NCBI RefSeq assembly: GCF_036226525.1
Contig: NZ_CP108487.1
Location: forward strand, 5,146,001 to 5,210,000
Length of the DNA stretch: 64,000 nucleotides
From: Kribbella sp. NBC_01245
GTDB taxonomy: Bacteria > Actinomycetota > Actinomycetes > Propionibacteriales > Kribbellaceae
Reading direction: 5' to 3'
The notes below the pieces were generated by a model, which was given only the letters and a program-made list of their open reading frames with translations, was not told the origin of the DNA and ran no database searches. A program made the translations under genes and the position numbers. Shown one piece after another: positions 34,047 through 42,377 of the stretch; the first letter of the stretch is position 1; the number at the start of each line of letters is the position of its first letter.

Positions 34047-35584
34047 GCGACTACCGCTACCTGCTGTTCCCTGGCCGGCACCACGTGCTGACCAGGTTCC
34101 AGGCGTCGTACCTGCGTGAGCAGTTGGCCACCCGGCTGACCCCCGACGCGATGGTGATCTGGGCCGTCACCTCGGCGAACCACCACACCACCAAGCGAAA
34201 CCCGGTGCCGTTCAACCGGCGCGAGGCCGCGATCGAGCGGTTCAGCGTGCTGGAGGACGTGCCCTCGCTGGTGATTCCGGTGGTGGACACGCCGCCGACC
34301 GAGGACTTCGCCGAGGTCACGGTCAAGGCTGTGACCGCGGGCACCGACGATCGGATCACGCCTTCACCGGCCGACACCTTGGTGGCCTGCTCGACACCCG
34401 AAGTGTCCGCGCTGTACGAGAAGCTCGGCTTCGAGGTCGTCGGCATCGAGCTGGACTCGGCCCAGAAGCCCTTGCGTCCTTGGGATATTCTGCTCATGGT
34501 TGCCTCAGGCAACAACGAGTGGCGCGAGGAGGCCCATCCCGCCACGGTGGACGTCTTCGACCGCTACCGACTGGACCTGCAGATCGTTGCCTGCGTCAAT
34601 GACCCGGTCGTCGGCGATGACGGCGGTCTCACCACCACGCGCGATTACAAGACGTACGCCGAAGCCTTCGAGACCGCGGCCGACCGGAAATGGCTGCAGA
34701 TCAAGGACTTCGTCCGCCCTGGGCGCATTCTCGATATCGGTTGTGCGACCGGTGCGACGCTGGAGCTGGTCGATCGGGATCCGCGGTTCCACGAGTCGGA
34801 CCTGATCGGCGTCGAGGTGGCCCGGCATCTGTTCGCCGAGTGCGAGCACAAGAAGGCCCAGGGCCTCTTCACCAACCCGAACGTCTTCTTCTACCAGCGC
34901 AACATGCTCGGCTCGACCGTCTTCAGCCCGCGCTCGATCGACACCACCCTGACGCTCGCACTCACCCACGAGATCTGGTCGTACGCCGCGGAGTCCCGCC
35001 CGGCGACAGTGGCACGGTTCGCCGCGGGTCTGTTCGCGCACACCGCGCCGAACGGGGTCTGGATCAACTCGGACGTCTGCGGGCCGTCGGAGCCGGACCG
35101 CAAGGTCGCGCTCACCCTCGACGACAGCGACGGGTCCAACCCGGCCGAAACCGCCGACCTGACCGGGATGACCGGGCCCGCCGCGGCCGACGTGGTGGGC
35201 CGGCTGTCGACGCGGGCGCGATTCGTCCAGTTCGCCCGGGATTTCCGCCGCAACGCCGACGTACCGTTCGCCTACTCCGAGCGGCCCGACGGGTCCTTCG
35301 TATTGCGTTTGGCCGATGCGATGGACTTCCTCACTCGCAAGGATTACGTCGACAACTGGCTGTCCGAGACGCACGAGCAGTTCTGCGGTCTCACCTTCGA
35401 CGCCTGGTGCGACGTAGCCCGGACCGCGGGCTTCACCATCGACCCGGCATCGACGGCCTGGCGCAACGACTGGATCATCGACAACCGCATCGCCCCAGTC
35501 GCCGCCATCGCCAACCCCCTGAACGCCTCCCCGCTCCCCTGGCCGACCACCCACCAACTCCTAGTAGCCCGCCGCCCCGCCTAA
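34043..35584 (+). CDS. fusion of nucleotidyltransferase-like domain and SAM methyltransferase
   Basis: The 513-residue protein starts at GTG 34043, overlapping the GT2 stop by 4 bp. The N-terminus (about 1-160) begins YLLFPGRHHVLTRFQASYL. A His-His pair at this position resembles the HxxH/HxGH strand of cytidylyl- or adenylyltransferases of the HIGH superfamily, but later motifs are weak. The C-terminal part (about 200-510) is a Rossmann methyltransferase with GRILDIGCATGATLELV and DLIGVEVARHLF. A methyl group may be added to a glycan or its precursor. I do not recognise a characterised family for the whole protein. Confidence 0.75.
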   Translation: MSDYRYLLFPGRHHVLTRFQASYLREQLATRLTPDAMVIWAVTSANHHTTKRNPVPFNRREAAIERFSVLEDVPSLVIPVVDTPPTEDFAEVTVKAVTAGTDDRITPSPADTLVACSTPEVSALYEKLGFEVVGIELDSAQKPLRPWDILLMVASGNNEWREEAHPATVDVFDRYRLDLQIVACVNDPVVGDDGGLTTTRDYKTYAEAFETAADRKWLQIKDFVRPGRILDIGCATGATLELVDRDPRFHESDLIGVEVARHLFAECEHKKAQGLFTNPNVFFYQRNMLGSTVFSPRSIDTTLTLALTHEIWSYAAESRPATVARFAAGLFAHTAPNGVWINSDVCGPSEPDRKVALTLDDSDGSNPAETADLTGMTGPAAADVVGRLSTRARFVQFARDFRRNADVPFAYSERPDGSFVLRLADAMDFLTRKDYVDNWLSETHEQFCGLTFDAWCDVARTAGFTIDPASTAWRNDWIIDNRIAPVAAIANPLNASPLPWPTTHQLLVARRPA

Positions 35585-36250
35585 CCCCGCGAACGCGCTC
35601 ACGCCGGCGCCCCTACCAGCAAACCGGACGAAAGAACCGGCCGCTGACGAATTTGGGGATAACCGGCTCTCCTGCCGCATGTGTGGGTCACCAACACCGC
35701 CAACGCCGATTGGACGCGAAATGCGCCTCCTGTGGATAACCTTTCCGCGAGTGGTCAGGTCATGACGCGACCACTCGCGGAAGGGGTATCCCCAGATGCC
35801 AGCAGCTCCACTGCCTGGTGCCGCTGCAACCTGCCGCGCGGACTCGCCGCGCACCCCGACTACCCGCGCGAACTCGCCGTACGGGCGCCACTTCCAGCGC
35901 AAACACGCCGCCGCGATCGCCTCGGCACGGCGTGCCTGCGCGGTATGAACCGCCCGTACGGCAAGTGCGCGCGGCACGTCGGGAAGACCCGAGCGACTCC
36001 TACGGTGACCGAGTTACCTGCGCGGACTCGCCGCAGCGGACCGGGTGTTGCCGCGCGAATAACCCCGCGGGGGTCGGTCTTGCCGCGCAGGCATGCCGTG
36101 CCGAGGCGAGCGAGGCGGGGTGTTTGCGCTGGAAGTGGGGTTACGCGGTAGGTCGGGCGCGGAGCCAGTGGCGGCGCTTCGCCTGCGGCCGGCGGCAAGA
36201 GGTGCGCAGCCGGAACCCACAGATGCGACCGGAGAGCCGGATAACTCCAG
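35585..36250. repeat. intergenic repeat patch with palindromes and a long inverted repeat
   Basis: No gene is supported here. A hairpin with perfect 14-bp arms (TTCCGCGAGTGGTC at 35743-35756, complement at 35769-35782) is flanked by GGATAAC and GTATCC. It is preceded by TTGGACGCGAAATGCG and AATTTGGGGATAACC. About 35895-35960 and 36080-36143 are inverted copies of each other over roughly 60 bp with mismatches. The same words (GGACGCGAAATGCG, AATTTGGGGATAAC, CCGCGAG) recur at 63.4-63.7 kb. Confidence 0.7.
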
Positions 36251-36253
36251 CGG

Positions 36254-36347
36254 CCCTATTCCGAGGGTCGACATCCGGAATGGGAGGTGGACACGCCAAA
36301 TTTGGAGGGTCGACTCCCCATTCCGAGGGTCGACCCTCGGAATAGGG
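36254..36347. repeat. nested palindromes with 18-bp inverted ends
   Basis: CCCTATTCCGAGGGTCGA at 36254-36271 is the exact complement of 36330-36347. The internal 22-bp segment 36321-36342 (TTCCGAGGGTC and its mirror) is a perfect palindrome. Further partial copies (GGAGGGTCGACTCC, CATCCGGAATGGGAGG) lie between. Confidence 0.75.
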
Positions 36348-36417
36348 CAGGTAGTCCGGGCGGGGCAAGGCGGCGGGAGGCGGCAGAGGGCGGCGGCCGA
36401 TCTGCGGGCGGGGCCGG

Positions 36418-36815
36418 CGCGTCCGTTGGCGGTGTGCGTGACCCGGCGCGTCCGTTGGCGGTGTGCGCGGCCCAGCGCGTCCGTTGGCGGTGTGCGCGGC
36501 CCAGCGCGTCCGTTGGCGGTGTGCGCGGCCCAGCGCGTCCGTTGGCGGTGTGCGCGGCCCAGCGCGTCCGTTGGCGGTGTGCGCGGCCCAGCGCGTCCGT
36601 TGGCGGTGTGCGCGGCCCAGCGCGTCCGTTGGCGGTGTGCGCGGCCCAGCGCGTCCGTTGGCGGTGTGCGCGGCCCAGCGCGTCCGTTGGCGGTGTGCGC
36701 GGCCCAGCGCGTCCGTTGGCGGTGTGCGCGGCCCAGCGCGTCCGTTGGTGGTGGGCGCGGCCGGCGCGTCCGTTGGTGGTGGGCGGGGCCGGCGCGTCCG
36801 TTGGCGGGTGTGCGC
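36418..36815. repeat. 29-bp minisatellite, about 14 head-to-tail copies
   Basis: The motif CCGTTGGCGGTGTGCGCGGC starts at 36423 and recurs every 29 bp through 36742, then twice more at 28 bp with changes (36770, 36798). Most internal units are identical. The period is not a multiple of three, so all frames stay open and give false Arg/Ala/Pro-rich reading frames. There are no spacers, so it is not a CRISPR array. It lies just downstream of the minus-strand gene ending at 36843. Confidence 0.9.
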
Positions 36816-36842
36816 TAAAGCCGCGCGTGTGTTGGGCTGGGG

Positions 36843-38471
36843 TCAGCGGATGCGGTTGCGGAGGGCGGCGGCTAGTTTGCTGGGGCGGGTCAGCAGGGTG
36901 GCGCGGCGTAGTTGGTTGGCGACCTGGTAGGTGCGGGATTGGCGCAGGCGGGCCTTTTCGGCGCTGACCTCGTCGCGCTCGGCGGCGGCGGTCTGGAGCT
37001 CGGCGCGGAGGCGGCGGATGCGGTTCTCGCGGACGAGCAGCTGGCGATCGCGGTAGGCGAGGGCCTGCTCGAGACTGCCGATGTGGGCCGCCAGCTCGGT
37101 GGCCTCCTGACGCGCCTCGTCGGCCGCCAGCAGGGCCGATCGTAGGTCTGGATCGCCCGTCGCGGTGCAGGCGATCGCGTCGGCCAGTTCGCGTCCGCGG
37201 GCCAGCAACGCGGGCGTGACCTCGACGCCGGACATGTCGAGCCAGGTCGAGACCAGGTCGTCGCCCCGGGTCCAGGCGGGCCAAGGGTGGTGGCGGTGGC
37301 CGGCGACCAGGCGGTTGTGGAAGCGGAACCAGGCCGCGGCCAGTAGGTCCTCGACGGACTCCGACTTGGTCGTCCGCCAGGGCGCGATCCCCGGCACGAA
37401 CCCGGCACCATCGGCAACGAGCTCGTCCCAGGTCCAGAACGGGAGGCGCTCGGGGGTCGGCTTGGTGGCGGCGTACTCCGCGCGGGCCCAAGCGCCGAGC
37501 GAGGCGGCGACGGTACGGAAGGCCGGCACGTCCTCGGCGGCGGCCAGCCGGATCAGCGTGTGCTCGACCGAGACCGCGTCCGGAATGACGGCCGGAATGG
37601 CGCTCGGCGTGAACGCCGCCGGCGCCGACGGGTCGTCCTCGGCCGAACCAGCGGTGACTCGCACATCCCAAGCGTCCTCGGCGGTGCGCGAGCGGTCAGC
37701 CGCCAGCACCGTGTCGTGCCCGGGAATGCGCGTGTAGACCGACCGCCCACCCGTCGGACCCGAGACCGCCAGCCATCCGGACAAGGTCGAACTCAACAAC
37801 CCAGCCTGCGCTGCGGCATCCGCGGCGTCGGCCAACGGCGCGAGCAGCTCGGCGCCGGAGGACGCGGCTTCGAGAGCCTGTACGGCGATGCGCGCGGCGA
37901 ACCGGCCCGGGCGGGTTGCGTTCGCGACGGTGGTGTCGATCAGGGCGCGCGGCTCATCGCCCGAGGACGCGGCGGCGAACACGCGGGAAGCCGGCAGGCC
38001 GACCCGGTTCAGCTCGGCCGCAAGGTCGGTAGCGGAGGCCGGACGGCTGTCGTCGTACGCCAGGGCCGCCGCCGTACCGGGCTGTGGCCAAGTAGAGGAC
38101 TTGCTGTCGAGTAGACCGCTCAGGACGAACTCATTCGGCAGGCCGAGCACGACGACCGCACCAGGCGCCGCGAGATGTGCGAGAGCCTCCAGCCGCTCGG
38201 CCCAACCGTCGACCGAAGAGCCGAGGTCCAGACCGCCTGCAGCGAGCAGCACGTCGTACCGGGTGTCGTCGTCGGTGGTGGCAGCGGCCGGCAGGTCGTT
38301 CAGGATGGTGACCGCGGCGGCGCGGGCCGAGACCAGGTTGAGGACGTCGGAGCCGTGGGGGCCGAGGACCAGTACGCGCGAACCGGACGGCAGTACGTCG
38401 TCCAGTAGTGCCCGCAGGACCGGTCCCTGGACGGCCACGCCGTCGGCGGGGGCCGGGTGGATCTCAGACAC
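36843..38471 (-). CDS. methyltransferase-like multidomain protein, copy B of a duplicated pair (second gene)
   Basis: The protein has 542 residues from GTG 38471, which overlaps the upstream gene stop by 8 bp. The first 150 residues look like a Rossmann methyltransferase (SRVLVLGPHGSDVLNLVSA, YDVLLAAGGLDLGSSVDG, LAAPGAVVVLGLPNEF), but the glycine-rich loop is poor. A middle domain with HPWPAWTRGDDLVSTWLDMS and GVEVTPALLARGRELA is shared with the protein at 55.7 kb (GVTVTPHLLERSARLE). A coiled coil (about 470-520) precedes a basic tail, RQSRTYQVANQLRRATLL, of the type that ends many actinobacterial glycan-synthesis proteins. The function is unknown; the pairing suggests glycan assembly. Confidence 0.7.
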   Translation of the reverse strand: MSEIHPAPADGVAVQGPVLRALLDDVLPSGSRVLVLGPHGSDVLNLVSARAAAVTILNDLPAAATTDDDTRYDVLLAAGGLDLGSSVDGWAERLEALAHLAAPGAVVVLGLPNEFVLSGLLDSKSSTWPQPGTAAALAYDDSRPASATDLAAELNRVGLPASRVFAAASSGDEPRALIDTTVANATRPGRFAARIAVQALEAASSGAELLAPLADAADAAAQAGLLSSTLSGWLAVSGPTGGRSVYTRIPGHDTVLAADRSRTAEDAWDVRVTAGSAEDDPSAPAAFTPSAIPAVIPDAVSVEHTLIRLAAAEDVPAFRTVAASLGAWARAEYAATKPTPERLPFWTWDELVADGAGFVPGIAPWRTTKSESVEDLLAAAWFRFHNRLVAGHRHHPWPAWTRGDDLVSTWLDMSGVEVTPALLARGRELADAIACTATGDPDLRSALLAADEARQEATELAAHIGSLEQALAYRDRQLLVRENRIRRLRAELQTAAAERDEVSAEKARLRQSRTYQVANQLRRATLLTRPSKLAAALRNRIR

Positions 38472-39192
38472 GCTCTCTCCAATCGAACAACCTGCGCAGC
38501 TCACCGGGTGGCACCATCGAGGCGCGACCCAGCTCGTGATCGGCGATCTCCCGGGCGACCGCCGGATCGATCTGAGCCCCGTCCAAGGGCGAGGACCCCG
38601 ACGACGAGCCGCCGTACACAGCAGGCTCGCAACCGGCGGCAATGCCGTACAGGATCGGGGTACCCATTTGGTCGGAAGCGACCCGTTGGTGTCGCCGCAT
38701 CGCGATCAGCAGCGACGGCAACGGACCGCCACCGAGGCGGTCGTAATCCACCGATTCGTCGAAGCTCCAGCGGCGGTCGATCAACGTGAAACCGGCCTGC
38801 TTGTAAGCCGCTCGCACGCCGGCGGGCGTAGACGGATCCAGGGAGATCGTCACCGGGCCGGACTCGGTCGCACGGATCTCGGGAATCAGCTTCTCCGGAT
38901 CCCCCTCCGGGAACCACAAGGTGCCGACCCGCTGCACCGGTTCCGCCTTCTGTACGTCCATCAGGTACAGCCAGGGGGCGCCGATGACGAACTGGTGCCG
39001 CCTGCCCATGGCCAGCCCGCGCCGACGGGCCGCGCCGCTCCAGACGAAGTGCCAGTCGTGCGGCTCATCCGGCCCGAGGTCGGCCCAGTCGAACTGCAAC
39101 CGGCCACGGATCCGCGGCGGATGAATCTCGCTCAGCCCGGCATAACGCGCGAGGATCTGGGCGTGCCCGGAGAGGTGGTTCTGGGGATGCAT
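38464..39192 (-). CDS. protein of a duplicated glycan-locus pair, copy B (first gene); possible glycosyltransferase
   Basis: The 242-residue protein has an ATG directly after the stop of the upstream GT2 gene. It opens MHPQNHLSGHAQILARYAGL and later has HFVWSGAARRRGLAM, FVIGAPWLYLM, and RVASDQMGTPILYGIAAGCEPAVYG (in parts: RVASDQMGTPILYG, GCEPAVYG). The same blocks appear in the 271-residue protein at 54.8 kb. The late S-x2-G-x-x-I-x-YG and VYG pattern recalls GT-B enzymes of capsule loci, but I cannot name the family. The shared partner gene follows with an overlap. A role as nonulosonate transferase is a hypothesis. Confidence 0.7.
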   Translation of the reverse strand: MHPQNHLSGHAQILARYAGLSEIHPPRIRGRLQFDWADLGPDEPHDWHFVWSGAARRRGLAMGRRHQFVIGAPWLYLMDVQKAEPVQRVGTLWFPEGDPEKLIPEIRATESGPVTISLDPSTPAGVRAAYKQAGFTLIDRRWSFDESVDYDRLGGGPLPSLLIAMRRHQRVASDQMGTPILYGIAAGCEPAVYGGSSSGSSPLDGAQIDPAVAREIADHELGRASMVPPGELRRLFDWRERV

Positions 39193-41499
39193 TCAGCGCA
39201 CCTCCAAATGCAGCGTGCCGGCTCTCGGCCCGAGCACGAGTTCGTGCCCCGAGTGGTCGATCCGCAGCGGCAACCGGCTGGTCAGGAAGGCCTCGCTCTG
39301 CACTGCGTGCGCGCTGCCGTCGGCCATCACGGCGAAGAGGATCCACTCCGCCAGGTTCGCCAGGGGGTCGATCGTGGACCGCACGGCCTCGTCCGGGATC
39401 AGGTCGCCCAGATCCACCCCGGCGGACCAGCGCCCGTCTGCGGCATTCAGCCGGCACGGGATGTCGACGTGATCGTCGGAGTCCTCGAGGAACCGCCGCC
39501 AGGTGAAGGCCTCTGGCGCGTCGAGCGGACCCGAGACCACCAGTTCGTCCGCCGACGGACGATCGACGGCATCGGCCACCAGCCGAATCGGCGACTCGTG
39601 CAGGTTGATGAAGTTGCCCGGGGACCTGGTCAGAATCACCAGGCGATCCCGGTAGACAGTGGTGACGGCCTGCTCGGGCCCGGTCCAGAGCAGCAGCGCG
39701 GGCGCACCACTCGGGCCGATCTTCACGCCGCGCGAGGTCCGCTGGGTGAACGGGTCATCCGGGTTCGCGTCGTCGACGATCGGGGCCAGCGGGATCCGGG
39801 CGGCGAACTCGGCGCCCTTCGCATCGCTGGACAGTACGTCGACGTCGAGCTCGAGGTCTTCGCCGGACAACGTGCGGGTCAGGCTCAGCTTGGGGTCCTC
39901 GACGCCCGGCGGCAGCGAACCGGTGACGACCAGGTCATCGCCGTCGACCTTCGCCGAGGTCAGGCAACTCGGGTTGGCCACCCGCTTGATCGTGAAGAAG
40001 CCCTTGGCGCCGGGCGCGGGCTGGATCCAGCCGCCGCCGACCCACTGACCCGGTGACCAGCTGGCACTACCGGCTCGCTGGCCGCCCAATTCGCCCGAGC
40101 GGACGAGCCGGCCGGAGCGCAGCTCGACTATGAACGTCACCGGCGCACCGGACACCGGCAACTTGGCCAGCAACTCCGGGCTGACCTTGAACTCGTAGCC
40201 GACCAGGTTCTTCTCGCCGAGCGAGTCGAGGGTCTCGAACCGCTCGACCGGCACCGGGTGATCGTTATTGCCGACGGTCATCCAGATTTTCAGCTGCGAG
40301 CCCGGCTGGAGCCGCAGGTGCCGGATCTGGGCCGACCCGCGGACGACCAGCGTCGTGTCCTGCCACTCGACCTCGGTCACGCTCGTCGACAGCGTGATCT
40401 CCGCGGGCGGCACCCGGTAGAGGCTGCGCGGCAGCGAGCGCTTGCGGAGACCCGGGTACTGGAATTCGAACTGCCAGGGTCGGCCGGGCCGATGCGCCGC
40501 CCGGCCGCCGTCGTGCAGGCCACCGTCGATCCGGAACTGCGCGAACGCCTGCAGCATCTCGATATCGGCCGACTGCAACGCCCGGATCTGCAACTGCTCG
40601 AAGACCGGCGCGTTCGTCAGCACCTCGTCGTCGAGCCGGCGGACGAACCGCTGACCGAGCTCGACCAGCGTCTGGAGGTCCTCATCCGGCGCGGAGCCGA
40701 AGGCCTGCATCAGCGCGACCAGGTCGATGTGCTGCAGATGGCGGTGCAGATGCAGGCGCAACTCGGGCACCCGCTCGTCCATCAGGTCGATCACCATCTC
40801 GGCCGAGTTGACCCGGTCGAGCAGGTTCGAGTACTTGAACTTCTGCTGCGTGATCGATTCGCCGGACTCGCGCTCGCGCCAGTAGTAGACGGGCGCGGCG
40901 ATGCAGTCGACGGTGAGCGCGTCCAGATGGGCCTTCAGCGTGACCGGGTAGTCCTCATACCGAATGGCGGGGAACTCGTAGCCGTACTCGTCCCAGAAGG
41001 ACCGGCGATAGACCTTGTTCCACGCCATCCGGTCGAGGATCAGCGCGGGGAATTCGGAGACGTGCGTGGCGGTCTGGTTCTTCGCGAAGGGCAGCCGCTG
41101 CACCCAGGACTGCCGCACGCCGGAGCTGTTGTTGAAGCGACGCGCGTTGCCGCCGACGAACGACGAACCCGACTCGTCGAGGGTCTGCACCATCTTCTCG
41201 TACGCGTGCCGGGTGACCAGGTCATCGCTGTCGACGAAGGTGAGGAACTCCCCGCTCGCGTTGCGCACGCCGGTGTTGCGGGCCGGGCCGAGACCCTGGT
41301 TCTCCTGCAGCACCACGCGGAATCGCGAATCGGTCTCGCAGAACTCCTTGGCGATCGCCGAGCTGCCGTCCTGCGAACCGTCGTCGACCAGGATGGCCTC
41401 GAAGTCGGTATAGGTCTGGCGGGCGATCGAGTCCAGACAGTCGTAGATGTAGTCCTCGACGTTGAAGAACGGAACGACAACGCTCAACCGCGGCGTCAC
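39193..41499 (-). CDS. GT2 glycosyltransferase with long C-terminal beta-rich region
   Basis: The 768-residue protein starts at GTG 41499, with AGGAGG 9 bp upstream. The GT-A domain (about 1-240) has LSVVVPFFNVEDYIYDCLDS, VDDGSQDGSS, GLGPARNTGVRNA, FVDSDDLV and the acceptor-side block IRYEDYPVTLKAHL. The remaining 500 residues have repeated beta-strand patterns (WVGGGWIQP, LVVTGSLPPGV) like the C-terminal oligomerisation or binding domains of teichoic-acid glycosyltransferases (TarS type), although I cannot match them exactly. It probably decorates or extends a wall polymer. The next gene begins directly at its stop codon. Confidence 0.88.
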   Translation of the reverse strand: MTPRLSVVVPFFNVEDYIYDCLDSIARQTYTDFEAILVDDGSQDGSSAIAKEFCETDSRFRVVLQENQGLGPARNTGVRNASGEFLTFVDSDDLVTRHAYEKMVQTLDESGSSFVGGNARRFNNSSGVRQSWVQRLPFAKNQTATHVSEFPALILDRMAWNKVYRRSFWDEYGYEFPAIRYEDYPVTLKAHLDALTVDCIAAPVYYWRERESGESITQQKFKYSNLLDRVNSAEMVIDLMDERVPELRLHLHRHLQHIDLVALMQAFGSAPDEDLQTLVELGQRFVRRLDDEVLTNAPVFEQLQIRALQSADIEMLQAFAQFRIDGGLHDGGRAAHRPGRPWQFEFQYPGLRKRSLPRSLYRVPPAEITLSTSVTEVEWQDTTLVVRGSAQIRHLRLQPGSQLKIWMTVGNNDHPVPVERFETLDSLGEKNLVGYEFKVSPELLAKLPVSGAPVTFIVELRSGRLVRSGELGGQRAGSASWSPGQWVGGGWIQPAPGAKGFFTIKRVANPSCLTSAKVDGDDLVVTGSLPPGVEDPKLSLTRTLSGEDLELDVDVLSSDAKGAEFAARIPLAPIVDDANPDDPFTQRTSRGVKIGPSGAPALLLWTGPEQAVTTVYRDRLVILTRSPGNFINLHESPIRLVADAVDRPSADELVVSGPLDAPEAFTWRRFLEDSDDHVDIPCRLNAADGRWSAGVDLGDLIPDEAVRSTIDPLANLAEWILFAVMADGSAHAVQSEAFLTSRLPLRIDHSGHELVLGPRAGTLHLEVR

Positions 41500-41615
41500 G
41501 ACTTCGTCCTCCTAGTGTGCCGACCGGGCAAAGACACGGCGGGCATGCGAATTCCCCCGAGTACTGGTAATGAGCTCGTGTCCTGCGCCGGGACACGAAA
41601 AGCAGGCTAACACGG

Positions 41616-42377
41616 CTAGACGGTCATCAAGTGCACTGTCAAGAGGGTGTGCACAGGCTCGAAGCCATAGCGTGCCCAGGCCCGTTGCACGCCGGTGTTA
41701 TGACCTTGGGTGGAGATCACCAAACGGGTGGATCCGGCTGTTGCGGCAGCATCCTCTAGAGCCGCGAGCAGATGTCCGTAGCGCCCTCGGCCTTGCTCGG
41801 ACGGGACCACTCCGGCGAGCTCGATCTCGGTCACCGGTGGCTGGTGATCGACAGTGGCCAGGCCGAGCACACGATGATCAGGCCCGCGCAACGTGACAGC
41901 ACCGGCGGTCGCGATACTGCGCCGCGCCCACTCCTGGTAGCCGGCCAACGCGGCCGCACGATCGAACAACGGATTCGCGCAGTAGTGATTGCCGTAGTCG
42001 CCGAAGATGTCGCCGACCAGGTCATCCACCAGTACGTCGTCGATCTCGCGTTCGACGCCCGCACGAAAACCGGACAACGGCTCGGGCCTGTTGCCGGCAC
42101 CCACGGCCAGTCGCCAGTAGACGAGGCTGTCGGCCAGGATGGCGCGTCGCTCCGGCAGCGCCGCCAGCTCCGCGAACCACGCGACCTCTCGCGCCGGGTA
42201 GCGCAGCACCACCACATCGGCCTGGGACGACTTGACCGCCCCGAGGACCTCCGGCAGCGCCGTACCGGCTGCGGCGGAAACGGTGACCCGGTCGACGGAG
42301 ACACCGAAACGGCCGGTCTCATACGGCGAAGTGGCCACCAGCATTTCCCCGGCCTCGACGGCCTCGAACCAGCCCAT
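41616..42377 (-). CDS. wecD: GNAT acetyltransferase, WecD-like
   Basis: From ATG 42377, which shares its A with the TGA of the upstream aminotransferase (TGATG), the protein has 253 residues. The N-terminal half is a non-catalytic domain (FELAALPERRAILADSLVYW-like region, WFAELAALPERRAILADSLV). The C-terminal GNAT domain has IELAGVVPSEQGRGRYGHLL with the acetyl-CoA loop, and NTGVQRAWARYGFEPVHTL. This two-domain form and the direct link to a WecE-like aminotransferase match WecD, which acetylates dTDP-4-amino-4,6-dideoxygalactose. The name rests mainly on this pairing. Confidence 0.75.
   Translation of the reverse strand: MGWFEAVEAGEMLVATSPYETGRFGVSVDRVTVSAAAGTALPEVLGAVKSSQADVVVLRYPAREVAWFAELAALPERRAILADSLVYWRLAVGAGNRPEPLSGFRAGVEREIDDVLVDDLVGDIFGDYGNHYCANPLFDRAAALAGYQEWARRSIATAGAVTLRGPDHRVLGLATVDHQPPVTEIELAGVVPSEQGRGRYGHLLAALEDAAATAGSTRLVISTQGHNTGVQRAWARYGFEPVHTLLTVHLMTV

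Noticed and set aside
36418..36815. 29-bp repeats as a CRISPR array
   Set aside because: The units follow each other directly with no spacers, and no cas genes are present; this is a minisatellite.
36256..37671. Long Pro/Arg/Ala-rich open frame on the minus strand across the minisatellite
   Set aside because: It is open only because of GC bias and the 29-bp repeat, and it overlaps the well-supported gene ending at 36843 in another frame.
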